Assembly: GCA_022508635.1 (NCBI GenBank)
Contig: JAFLUV010000035.1
Location: 1-15,563 of the forward strand
Source: Prevotellaceae bacterium
GTDB taxonomy: Bacteria; Bacteroidota; Bacteroidia; Bacteroidales; Bacteroidaceae
Reading direction: 5' to 3'
DNA length: 15,563 nucleotides
Shown: piece by piece, positions 7,820-13,779 of the stretch
How positions within the stretch are numbered: position 1 is the stretch's first letter
Layout of the letters: the number at the start of each line of letters is the position of its first letter
Made by a program: the position numbers and the translations under genes
Notes under the pieces: model-generated
The model's input: the letters and a program-made list of their open reading frames with translations, nothing else
Told to the model about the DNA's origin: nothing
The model's database searches: none

Positions 7820-9247
7820 CTATTCTTTCACAGCCTTATAGGTCGGTACGAAAGCCTTAAGCACTATCCAACCCAACAGATAGGCAACGGCGCAGTAGCA
7901 GAAGATGATGAAGTAGCCTGCCGGTTTGCCTGTGAAGCCAAGAAAGTGCATCTGCGTCTGGTCTGCATAGTCGAAAAGGTAGCCGCTTATCCAGTTAATG
8001 AGGAATGAGCTGATGCCGCCTGCCATACCGTTGATGCCAGTCATGGTACCAATGGCTTTCTTGGGAAAGAGGTCGCTGCCAACTGAGAAGAGGTTTGCCG
8101 ACCAGCTCTGATGTGCCGCACCTGCGATGCCTATCAGAATGACCGGGAACCAATAGCTGTAAGCTCCCAAAGGCTGTGCAAAGAGTGTCAGCAGGGGGAA
8201 CAGCGTGAAGACAAACATCGCGCGGAGGCGTGCGTCATAGGGATGCAGTCCTGTGCGGTCCACGATGATAGAGGGAAGCTTACCGCCATAGATTGAGAGC
8301 ATCGTAATGGCATAGAGCACAAAGATGAGCGCCATTGCAGTGGGATTGTCGCTTTTCAGGTTATAGACATCGCTGATGTAGGCCGGTGTCCAGAAGAGGA
8401 AGAACCACCATACGCCGTCTGTAATGAATTTGGCAAAGAAGATGCCCCAGGTCTGTGGGAAGGTGAGGAACTTGACGAAGGGGATGGAAGGCGCTTCACC
8501 GTCATTCTTCGTCACCTCCGACGGGGAGACAGTATCCGTGTCTTGTTGTATGTAGGCGAGCTCAGCTGCATTCACTTTCCCGCATTCCTCGGGCTTCTTG
8601 TAGATGAACACCCAGAAGCCGAGCCAGATGAAGCCCAGTGCGCCGATGATGATGAATGCCATCTCCCAGCCATAGTACTTTGCTATCAAGGGGATGCAGA
8701 TGGGAGCGATGAGTGCTCCGATGGTGCTGCCGCTGTTGAAGATGCTGGTCGGGAAGGCACGGTCTTTCTTCGGGAAGTACTCTGCCGTCACTTTTATGGC
8801 GCAGGGAAAGTTGCCGCTTTCACCAAGGCCAAGCACAATGCGGCAGACGATGAAGAGCCAGGTGCTCACCGAGGCAATGACGGCAGTGCTCGTGCCGACG
8901 GCGTTGACAAGGTCTTCCTTGCCTTCAAGTCCGAGCCATGCTGCGGTTGCCGTACCGCAGAAGGCGTGCATGCAGGCGCCCAGCGACCAGATTCCTATTG
9001 CCCACAGATAGCCTTTCTTTGTGCCGATCCAGTCCATGAAGCGCCCGCTGAAGAGGTTCCCTATGGCGTAGACGATGGAGAAGATGGCGGCGATACGGCC
9101 GTAGTCGGCATCCGTCCAGTGAAACTCCGGCGCGATGAAGTCTTTCCAAGTCAGGGAGAGTACCTGACGATCCATATAGTTGATGGTGGTGGCAAGGAAG
9201 AGCATGCCGCAGATGAGCCATCGGTAGTTGGTTTTCTTTTGATTCAT
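7820..9247 (-). CDS. exuT: MFS hexuronate transporter, ExuT-like
   Basis: This is a 475-residue major facilitator protein of the anion:cation symporter group, with about 12 predicted membrane segments. The N-terminus runs straight into helix 1 and then NYMDRQVLSL, a signature of hexuronate and glucarate symporters. Other family blocks are SGRFMDWIGTKKGYLWA in the loop after helix 2 and GLGESGNFPCAIK near helix 4. A hydrophilic segment (residues about 225-260) separates the two six-helix halves. It probably imports glucuronate and/or galacturonate by proton symport across the inner membrane. It is the first gene of the operon, 45 bases before the SDR gene. That gap is purine-rich on the coding strand with repeated AAGAA. 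A promoter with palindromic overlap lies 52 bases upstream. Confidence 0.93.
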   Translation of the reverse strand: MNQKKTNYRWLICGMLFLATTINYMDRQVLSLTWKDFIAPEFHWTDADYGRIAAIFSIVYAIGNLFSGRFMDWIGTKKGYLWAIGIWSLGACMHAFCGTATAAWLGLEGKEDLVNAVGTSTAVIASVSTWLFIVCRIVLGLGESGNFPCAIKVTAEYFPKKDRAFPTSIFNSGSTIGALIAPICIPLIAKYYGWEMAFIIIGALGFIWLGFWVFIYKKPEECGKVNAAELAYIQQDTDTVSPSEVTKNDGEAPSIPFVKFLTFPQTWGIFFAKFITDGVWWFFLFWTPAYISDVYNLKSDNPTAMALIFVLYAITMLSIYGGKLPSIIVDRTGLHPYDARLRAMFVFTLFPLLTLFAQPLGAYSYWFPVILIGIAGAAHQSWSANLFSVGSDLFPKKAIGTMTGINGMAGGISSFLINWISGYLFDYADQTQMHFLGFTGKPAGYFIIFCYCAVAYLLGWIVLKAFVPTYKAVKE

Positions 9248-9298
9248 GGTTGTTCCTCTGTGTTTGAAGTTCTACATTCAATGACGTGATTCCTCGTG

Positions 9299-9329
9299 CA
9301 AAGTTACAAGAATTATCTTTTCCTGCAAA
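9299..9329 (-). promoter_or_regulatory. Promoter of the hexuronate operon (exuT-SDR-uxuA-uxaC)
   Basis: On the minus strand TTTG at 9329-9326 is followed after 19 bases by TAACTTTG at 9306-9299. Both boxes match the Bacteroidetes promoter consensus and the spacing is within the normal 19-21. Transcription would start near 9291, giving a leader of about 44 bases before the exuT ATG at 9247. No other well-spaced promoter pair was seen inside the operon. Confidence 0.8.
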
Positions 9330-9343
9330 ATCTTTGCATGCAA
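9324..9343. promoter_or_regulatory. Overlapping palindromes over the exuT -33 box, candidate operator
   Basis: TGCAAA (9324-9329) and TTTGCA (9333-9338) form a perfect six-base inverted repeat around the spacer ATC. Overlapping it, TTGCATGCAA (9334-9343) is a perfect ten-base palindrome. The first repeat covers the -33 box of the exuT promoter, where a bound repressor could block transcription. The shape TGCAAA-TTTGCA recalls LacI-family operators, but those usually have an even, CG-centred middle. No regulator gene is in the window, so the identity of a binding protein is unknown. Confidence 0.45.
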
Positions 9344-9443
9344 GATGCGTTGTGTGGTATTATTTTTGCCTTCGGTGTGTATAAATATCCCGGTGCATTG
9401 TAATAAAAGAGGCGGAAAAGCTATAAAAATGTATGAAAAGTCC

Positions 9444-9451
9444 TATCTTTG
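9444..9451 (+). promoter_or_regulatory. -7 box of the metallophosphoesterase promoter
   Basis: TATCTTTG is an exact match to TAnnTTTG and lies 23 bases before the ATG at 9475. No TTTG is present at the -33 position, where the sequence is AT-rich instead. The transcript would begin near 9458 with a very short leader. This placement makes the upstream in-frame ATG at 9433 unusable. Confidence 0.5.
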
Positions 9452-9474
9452 CCGGGGAAATAAAAACTATTACT

Positions 9475-10863
9475 ATGAAAAGACGTGATTTTTTGCGAAA
9501 CGCTGCCATAGCTGCTGCATCCGGCAGTATCTCTGCTCCTCTCCTTGCAGAGGGGCTTGAAAGTAACGTGTTCCCCTCTTCTCTCTCCGCAGAGGCACAG
9601 GCCGCGGGGACACGGAGGGACGAAGATGCCCCTCAGAAGGGGGAAGGCGCTCTTATCGACAGCGAGCCTGTCCTGCAGAACTATGCTGAGACAAGCATGA
9701 ATGTTGCCTTCAGCGTGACGGACTGGGCGAACGGCTATGTCATCTACGGCGAGAAGCCCGACCTGAGCGATGGCAGGAAGGTGTGGTGTGGCGGCTACCG
9801 CCTGACGGCGATGGACAACGAGGTCGTCCAGGTACGGCTCACCGGCCTCAAGCCTGCTACGCTGTACTACTACAGGATAGGTGCTGACCGCATAGAGTAT
9901 AAGGACGGCTACCACATCCGCATAACGGGCAACGAGGAGAGTCCTAAGGTCTATTCCTTCCGCACTGCGGGCAAAGAGGCAAAGGCGCACTTCTGCGTCA
10001 TCAACGATACGCATGCGAAGTGGGAAGTCATCAACCCCACCGTAAACAAGGTGATGGAACTACAGCCCTCGTGCGTCGTCTGGAACGGCGATGCCTGCAA
10101 TACGGAGGAGACGACGGAGGCGCAGAAGCTCATTTTCTTCAAGCCTGAGATAGATCGCAGGGACTATGCTGCAAGCATTCCCTACCTCTTCTGTCCCGGC
10201 AATCATGACAACCGTGGCATGGCGAACCGCCACTTGGAGCGTGTCTGGATGTATCGCCAGCCGGAGGAGCGTCAGTCGCGCGACTGGGACCTGGGCAGGA
10301 ACTTTGCCGTCCGCATGGGTGACGTTGCCCTTGTCGGGCTGGACACTGCCGAGGACAAAATGGATACCAACCCGATGTTCTGCAACCTCTTCGTCAGCGA
10401 GTCCTATCGCATAGCGCAGCAGCAGTGGCTTCGTGATGCGCTCAGGCAGCCGGAGATAAAGAGTGCGCCCTTCCTCGTAGCGATATGTCACATCCCGCTT
10501 TTCGACCCGGACCCGAAGCGAAACCCCGGCGACCTCTCGCCGGCCGACACGCATCCCGACTATTCGGGGAACTTTGCCATGTGGCAGCGCACTTGCAGCA
10601 AGCTCTGGGGGCCGTTGCTGGACAAGGCCGGCTGCCAGCTTCTCATTACTGCCCATCAGCATCACTATCGCCTCGACAAGCCTGACGGCACGCGCAGGTG
10701 GTTCCAGATGGTTGGCGGCGGCCCCGACATGTCGGGAAAGAGCAAGGGAAGCTTCCCGACGGTGATAGAGGGAGAGGTGAGGGACGGCAAGCTTGTCGTC
10801 TCAGTGCACAACATCTATTCCGGCACCATACAGGATACGCTGACTGTCGGCAAGCGCCGATAG
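9475..10863 (+). CDS. Exported calcineurin-like metallophosphoesterase with N-terminal beta domain
   Basis: This is a 462-residue protein. The N-terminus MKRRDFLRNAAIAAASGS is a twin-arginine type signal followed by an alanine-rich hydrophobic stretch. Residues about 60-165 look like the fibronectin-III-like N-terminal domain of purple acid phosphatases (a segment with LTGLKPATLYYYRIG). The catalytic domain follows with the metallophosphoesterase motifs in order: NDTHA, WNGDACN, PGNHDNRG, CHIPLF and TAHQHHY. These supply the Asp, Asn and His ligands of the two-metal centre. It should hydrolyse a phosphoester outside the cytoplasm; the substrate cannot be inferred. I start at 9475 because it begins the Tat signal and lies downstream of the -7 box. 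It is the only plus-strand gene here, divergent from the hexuronate operon, and composition is GC-rich. Confidence 0.92.
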   Translation: MKRRDFLRNAAIAAASGSISAPLLAEGLESNVFPSSLSAEAQAAGTRRDEDAPQKGEGALIDSEPVLQNYAETSMNVAFSVTDWANGYVIYGEKPDLSDGRKVWCGGYRLTAMDNEVVQVRLTGLKPATLYYYRIGADRIEYKDGYHIRITGNEESPKVYSFRTAGKEAKAHFCVINDTHAKWEVINPTVNKVMELQPSCVVWNGDACNTEETTEAQKLIFFKPEIDRRDYAASIPYLFCPGNHDNRGMANRHLERVWMYRQPEERQSRDWDLGRNFAVRMGDVALVGLDTAEDKMDTNPMFCNLFVSESYRIAQQQWLRDALRQPEIKSAPFLVAICHIPLFDPDPKRNPGDLSPADTHPDYSGNFAMWQRTCSKLWGPLLDKAGCQLLITAHQHHYRLDKPDGTRRWFQMVGGGPDMSGKSKGSFPTVIEGEVRDGKLVVSVHNIYSGTIQDTLTVGKRR

Positions 10864-10875
10864 TCCTCAGGAGCC

Positions 10876-10958
10876 GGCCGGGAGTCGTTGCCGGCCAGGA
10901 ACGAGCTCCGGATGGCGTGTGGCGCCTGACGGCCGGAAATAGCCCGCGGACGGGGCTA
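10876..10958 (+). other. Two small GC-rich hairpins in the 3' region of the phosphoesterase transcript
   Basis: GGCCGG (10876-10881) pairs with CCGGCC (10891-10896) around nine bases. TAGCCC (10940-10945) pairs with GGGCTA (10953-10958) around seven bases. Both lie between the stop codon and the intrinsic terminator, in a stretch with no credible reading frame. They may simply be a structured 3' untranslated region; a processed small RNA is possible but unsupported. Confidence 0.4.
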
Positions 10959-10967
10959 AACGGACAG

Positions 10968-11003
10968 GGAAGCGGCGAGGGACATCGCCGCTTCCTTTTG
11001 TTT
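10968..11003 (+). terminator. Intrinsic terminator of the metallophosphoesterase gene
   Basis: GGAAGCGGCGA (10968-10978) pairs perfectly with TCGCCGCTTCC (10985-10995) around the six-base loop GGGACA. The sequence TTTTGTTT follows directly. It stands about 105 bases after the stop codon, on the plus strand. Confidence 0.88.
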
Positions 11004-11080
11004 CCTGCCCGTCTTTATTGGCTTCTCGGCATGACGGTATATGCGTCATACATCGTGTCAAGAAGGTTTAGCCTTAATCT

Positions 11081-11167
11081 TGCCTATAGGAAAGACGCAA
11101 TCTCCCCTATAGGAAAGATACAACCTTCCCTATAGGAAAGATGTGATGTTCCCTATAGGAAAGATAA
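11081..11167. repeat. 23-base tandem array, 4 units with CCTATAGG core
   Basis: The perfect palindrome CCTATAGG occurs at 11083, 11106, 11129 and 11152, spaced exactly 23 bases each time. Each copy sits in a conserved block CCTATAGGAAAGAY, followed by about eight less conserved bases that end in CT or GT in the first three units. With flanking TTCC and GGAA the core approaches a longer inverted repeat with one extra C. The array lies between two convergent genes, after the phosphoesterase terminator. The remaining sequence of this 403-base gap (11004-11080 and 11168-11215) shows nothing I can name. Confidence 0.85.
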
Positions 11168-11215
11168 GCGGAAAATCAAATGCATCAGGGGATGAAACAT
11201 GAATCGGACAAAGGG

Positions 11216-11239
11216 AAAAGCCTGCATGGGACGGCTTTC
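11216..11239 (-). terminator. Weak terminator-like hairpin after the M15 peptidase gene
   Basis: On the minus strand AAAGCC (11238-11233) pairs with GGCTTT (11222-11217) around ten bases, and the stem runs into TTTCCC-type sequence. It lies about 28 bases beyond the M15 stop codon, where a terminator would be expected. The stem is only six pairs and the tail is broken by C residues, so this is tentative. Confidence 0.4.
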
Positions 11240-11266
11240 TTGCGGGAGGAGACAGGCGGCTGCACC

Positions 11267-12055
11267 TCACTCCTTCAGCTCGAAATGCTGATAGTCCTTT
11301 AGCGAACGCCAGTCACCGCCCCACGTGAAGCCGCGCTCGGTGAAGAGCCTGTAGGCCAGGTCGTTGTGGTCTATCTTGAAGGGGAAGTCCTTGGAGCGGT
11401 CCAGGTACCTGGCCGCATTGGCAGGCTGTATGTGCAGCGTCCCGTCGGGTCGCTTCCTGCCGTAGGGGTTGTAGAGGGGATTGATGTCCACTGCCAGGCC
11501 TCGTGCGTGCTTGGAGAGCTTCTTGTTGCCGGCCACTTCGCGATAGCAGAAGCAAGAGGAGTTGTTGGCGCGCATCTGAGCTTCGTCGTCGGCGCCGTAG
11601 TCTTCGGGCAGCACCATGCGCTCTATGGCGTATCGGGCTTCGTAGAGCAGGCGGAATATCTCCACCAGGCGGTCGGCAATGACCTTGTTGCACAGCATCT
11701 CGCCCAGGCGAATCCGGCCGTCCTTGCCCCAGTGGAGGACACGGACGTGTCGCAGGTCTCCGCGTCCGATGTATGGATTGCTGCGGTACGTCTTGCCCTG
11801 GATGCGCTCCCACACGTCGTCAGGGACGGGCGAGGCCGTGAAGCACCTCTCGAGTCCGAAGACCTGCACGCAGGCTTCCTCCACTGCTTCTCCAGCATGC
11901 CACTCCGTCAGGACGCTTGCACAGGGAGCCGTCCTCTCCTCTGCGGCGACGCGAAGGCCTGCCAGGCAGAAAGCGAAAGCCAGGCACACCCCTGCATATC
12001 CCGTATGCAGGCGGCTTCGCCCCCGTTGCTTCGTGCGGACGGTGTTGCTGTTCAT
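11267..12055 (-). CDS. Secreted M15-family peptidase, D-alanyl-D-alanine carboxypeptidase/endopeptidase-like
   Basis: This is a 262-residue protein. Residues 1-38 resemble a Sec signal peptide: a long basic segment, then the hydrophobic AGVCLAFAFCLAGLRVAA. The C-terminal half has the M15 zinc-peptidase layout: SKHARGLAVDINP, with ligands His183 and Asp190, and DYQHFEL with His257. The Trp-rich GFTWGGDW just before is usual for the VanY/CwlK-like branch (M15_4 type). Such enzymes cut peptidoglycan stem peptides in the periplasm, but the exact bond is not predictable. I start at MNSNTV because it follows an AGGG four bases upstream, lies 28 bases after the CPBP stop, and begins a signal peptide; the 66 further upstream codons overlap the CPBP gene. 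Probably cotranscribed with the CPBP gene. Confidence 0.85.
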   Translation of the reverse strand: MNSNTVRTKQRGRSRLHTGYAGVCLAFAFCLAGLRVAAEERTAPCASVLTEWHAGEAVEEACVQVFGLERCFTASPVPDDVWERIQGKTYRSNPYIGRGDLRHVRVLHWGKDGRIRLGEMLCNKVIADRLVEIFRLLYEARYAIERMVLPEDYGADDEAQMRANNSSCFCYREVAGNKKLSKHARGLAVDINPLYNPYGRKRPDGTLHIQPANAARYLDRSKDFPFKIDHNDLAYRLFTERGFTWGGDWRSLKDYQHFELKE

Positions 12056-12083
12056 GAGACCCTTCACTTCCCCGTGCCGGCGT

Positions 12084-12716
12084 TCAGTGAAACGGAAATA
12101 CGACAAAGGCACAGGCATCCCAGACAGCATGCGATATGATGAGCGAGGTGAGGCTGTCGGGACGGAAGCGGTAGATGGCTCCCCAGCAGAAACCGGCTGC
12201 AAAGGCTGCCATGACCAGCATGAAATTGCCCGACCACACGTGTACCAGGGCATAGACAGCCGAGGTCACTAAGAATCCTGTGTTCGCTCCCCATCGGCGC
12301 ATAAGGCTGTCCTGTACGAAGCCGCGCCAGAAGATCTCCTCCGCCGGACCGATGAGTAGCAGCAGGAGCAGGGCAATCGTCACAGGGCTCGTCCCGTCCT
12401 TCATGGCATAGATGTTGTCCACCTGTGCCCCAGCAAAGTCAAAGAGCCACTGAGCCGCCACGTTGCCCGTCCAGAATATGCCCCACAGCACGGTCGCAAT
12501 AGCAATGCCCGCAGCTACGCGGAGCGGCGTGGGACGGAAGTCCGCCAACCATTCGCGCCGTAGCAGCGTGCTCAGGGTAATGAGTATGACGGCAGAAGCC
12601 GACATCGCATGCCAGAAGTTCAGGCAGGGAGCCGTCAATGGCGAGAACATAATCAGCCACAGCACGGCCGCCACTGCAATGCCAATCCAAACATTCCCGG
12701 GGTTGTTCGTTTTCAT
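12084..12716 (-). CDS. CPBP-family intramembrane metalloprotease
   Basis: This is a 210-residue, strongly hydrophobic protein with about six predicted membrane segments. The CPBP (CAAX protease and bacteriocin-processing, Rce1/Abi) motifs are all present. EEIFWR gives Glu126, Glu127 and Arg131; YALVH gives His159; SHAVWD gives His196 and Asp200. These glutamates and histidines form the metal and catalytic site within the membrane. In bacteria such proteins have been linked to bacteriocin self-immunity and peptide processing, but most are uncharacterised. Here the neighbours are menA upstream and a cell-wall peptidase downstream, with no bacteriocin genes in view. A short repeat array runs up to its start codon. 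Confidence 0.9.
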   Translation of the reverse strand: MKTNNPGNVWIGIAVAAVLWLIMFSPLTAPCLNFWHAMSASAVILITLSTLLRREWLADFRPTPLRVAAGIAIATVLWGIFWTGNVAAQWLFDFAGAQVDNIYAMKDGTSPVTIALLLLLLIGPAEEIFWRGFVQDSLMRRWGANTGFLVTSAVYALVHVWSGNFMLVMAAFAAGFCWGAIYRFRPDSLTSLIISHAVWDACAFVVFPFH

Positions 12717-12822
12717 CCTGCTACACCTTATAGATTATTCCCGCTACATTAACCACATTATATACTATATCCCGCTACACCTTGTATATATTATATCCTG
12801 CTATACCTTATATATTATATAG
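12717..12822. repeat. Imperfect AT-rich tandem array at the CPBP start codon, 4 units
   Basis: Units begin on the plus strand at 12717, 12740, 12771 and 12797 with CCTGCTAC, CCCGCTAC, CCCGCTAC and CCTGCTAT. Three of them continue with ACCTTRTA. Unit lengths are 23, 31, 26 and about 26, and the rest of each unit is TA-rich. On the minus strand each unit ends GTAGCRGG or ATAGCAGG and the next base pair is AT. The last copy reads GTAGCAGG followed directly by the CPBP ATG. The array fills nearly all of the 118-base gap between menA and the CPBP gene. I see no Bacteroidetes promoter box within it. Confidence 0.75.
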
Positions 12823-12834
12823 AGAGCGGAAAGG

Positions 12835-13770
12835 TCAGTGCAGCCAGCCTCCAACGACAAGGCCTGCCGCCAGCAAGAGCGAAAACATCATTTGCAGCTG
12901 TGCCGTCTTCTGATCCAAGGTTGCAATATCCTGTTCCTCCTCCGGCCGGGCCTTCAGCATCTGCCGCGCATTGCCTATAGCCAGGGGATGCGTCAGCCAT
13001 GCAATGAGCGCCGCCCAAGGCAGCCATCCGACAGCAACGAACACGGAGAGGAGCACGTAAGGGGCAATGACCTCCAGCAGGTAGACGTATTGTGCCGCCC
13101 TGCCTCCTATGCATCCGCATAGGGTTGTCAGCCCTGCCCGGCGGTCGTTGCGTATGTCGCGGGCATTGTTGGCATGCAGGATGGCAACAGTCAGCAGCCC
13201 GTATGTGAGCGAAAGCAGAACCGCCTCGTCCGAATAGGCAACTTTATCGAAGGAAATAAGTTCGGACGTAGCGATCCCATATACGCCAGTGGCAGGCAAT
13301 ACGGCAAAGCAGAGTAGGATATTGATATCGCCCAGTGCATGCGCCTTCATCCAAGGATAGGCCAAGGTAAGCAGGATGCCGTATACACCGATCCAAAGCA
13401 CGCCCACATTCATAATTATTACAGTGGTACATGCACCTATCAATGCTCCTGCCGCCAGGAGAGCCCAGCCGAAGTACCGGATTTCCTTAGCCGTGAACTT
13501 GCCGGAATAGATGTGGTTCACGCCGTTCAGGCTGCCAGGCAGGTCAATCTGCTTTATATGGTCGGAGTAGTCGCTGACCAGATTGCCGCCGGCATGTATG
13601 AAGACTATCATGGGCAGCGTCAGCCATCCCGCGAGCCAGTTGACCTCCAACCCCTTCTGGCATTGCAGGAAGAAGAGGTAGGCAAGCGTGACAAGCACGG
13701 GCATGACTGATGCCGTGAACGACCAAGGACGAGTGGCAAGTATCCAGTCCTTCAGAGTGCGTTTCGCCAT
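12835..13770 (-). CDS. menA: 1,4-dihydroxy-2-naphthoate polyprenyltransferase
   Basis: This 311-residue UbiA-family membrane prenyltransferase (308 in E. coli MenA) attaches the polyprenyl chain to 1,4-dihydroxy-2-naphthoate in menaquinone synthesis at the inner membrane. The first aspartate motif is NLVSDYSD (Asn63, Asp67, Asp70) and the second is NNARDIRNDRRAG (Asp205, Asp209). These bind the magnesium-diphosphate of the prenyl donor. The NNxRDI and RRAGxTTL wording favours MenA over UbiA. About eight to nine hydrophobic segments are visible. It starts nine bases after the htpG stop and is probably cotranscribed with it. No other men genes are in the window. Confidence 0.93.
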   Translation of the reverse strand: MAKRTLKDWILATRPWSFTASVMPVLVTLAYLFFLQCQKGLEVNWLAGWLTLPMIVFIHAGGNLVSDYSDHIKQIDLPGSLNGVNHIYSGKFTAKEIRYFGWALLAAGALIGACTTVIIMNVGVLWIGVYGILLTLAYPWMKAHALGDINILLCFAVLPATGVYGIATSELISFDKVAYSDEAVLLSLTYGLLTVAILHANNARDIRNDRRAGLTTLCGCIGGRAAQYVYLLEVIAPYVLLSVFVAVGWLPWAALIAWLTHPLAIGNARQMLKARPEEEQDIATLDQKTAQLQMMFSLLLAAGLVVGGWLH

Positions 13771-13779
13771 GTTCGGGTT

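Noticed and set aside
8543..9289. Plus-strand 248-codon reading frame opposite exuT
   Set aside because: Shadow of the transporter gene; the translation is rich in Ala, Gly, Asp and Glu with no domain, and the minus-strand protein is a clear MFS transporter.
9433..9474. Upstream ATG for the metallophosphoesterase
   Set aside because: The -7 box TATCTTTG lies within this stretch, and the extension would push the twin-arginine signal away from the N-terminus.
10867..11135. Small reading frames on both strands in the convergent gap
   Set aside because: They cross the terminator and repeat array, show no start context or family features, and look like chance frames in GC-rich intergenic DNA.
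12056..12253. Longer N-terminus for the M15 peptidase
   Set aside because: The added 66 codons overlap the CPBP gene in another frame and would bury the signal peptide.
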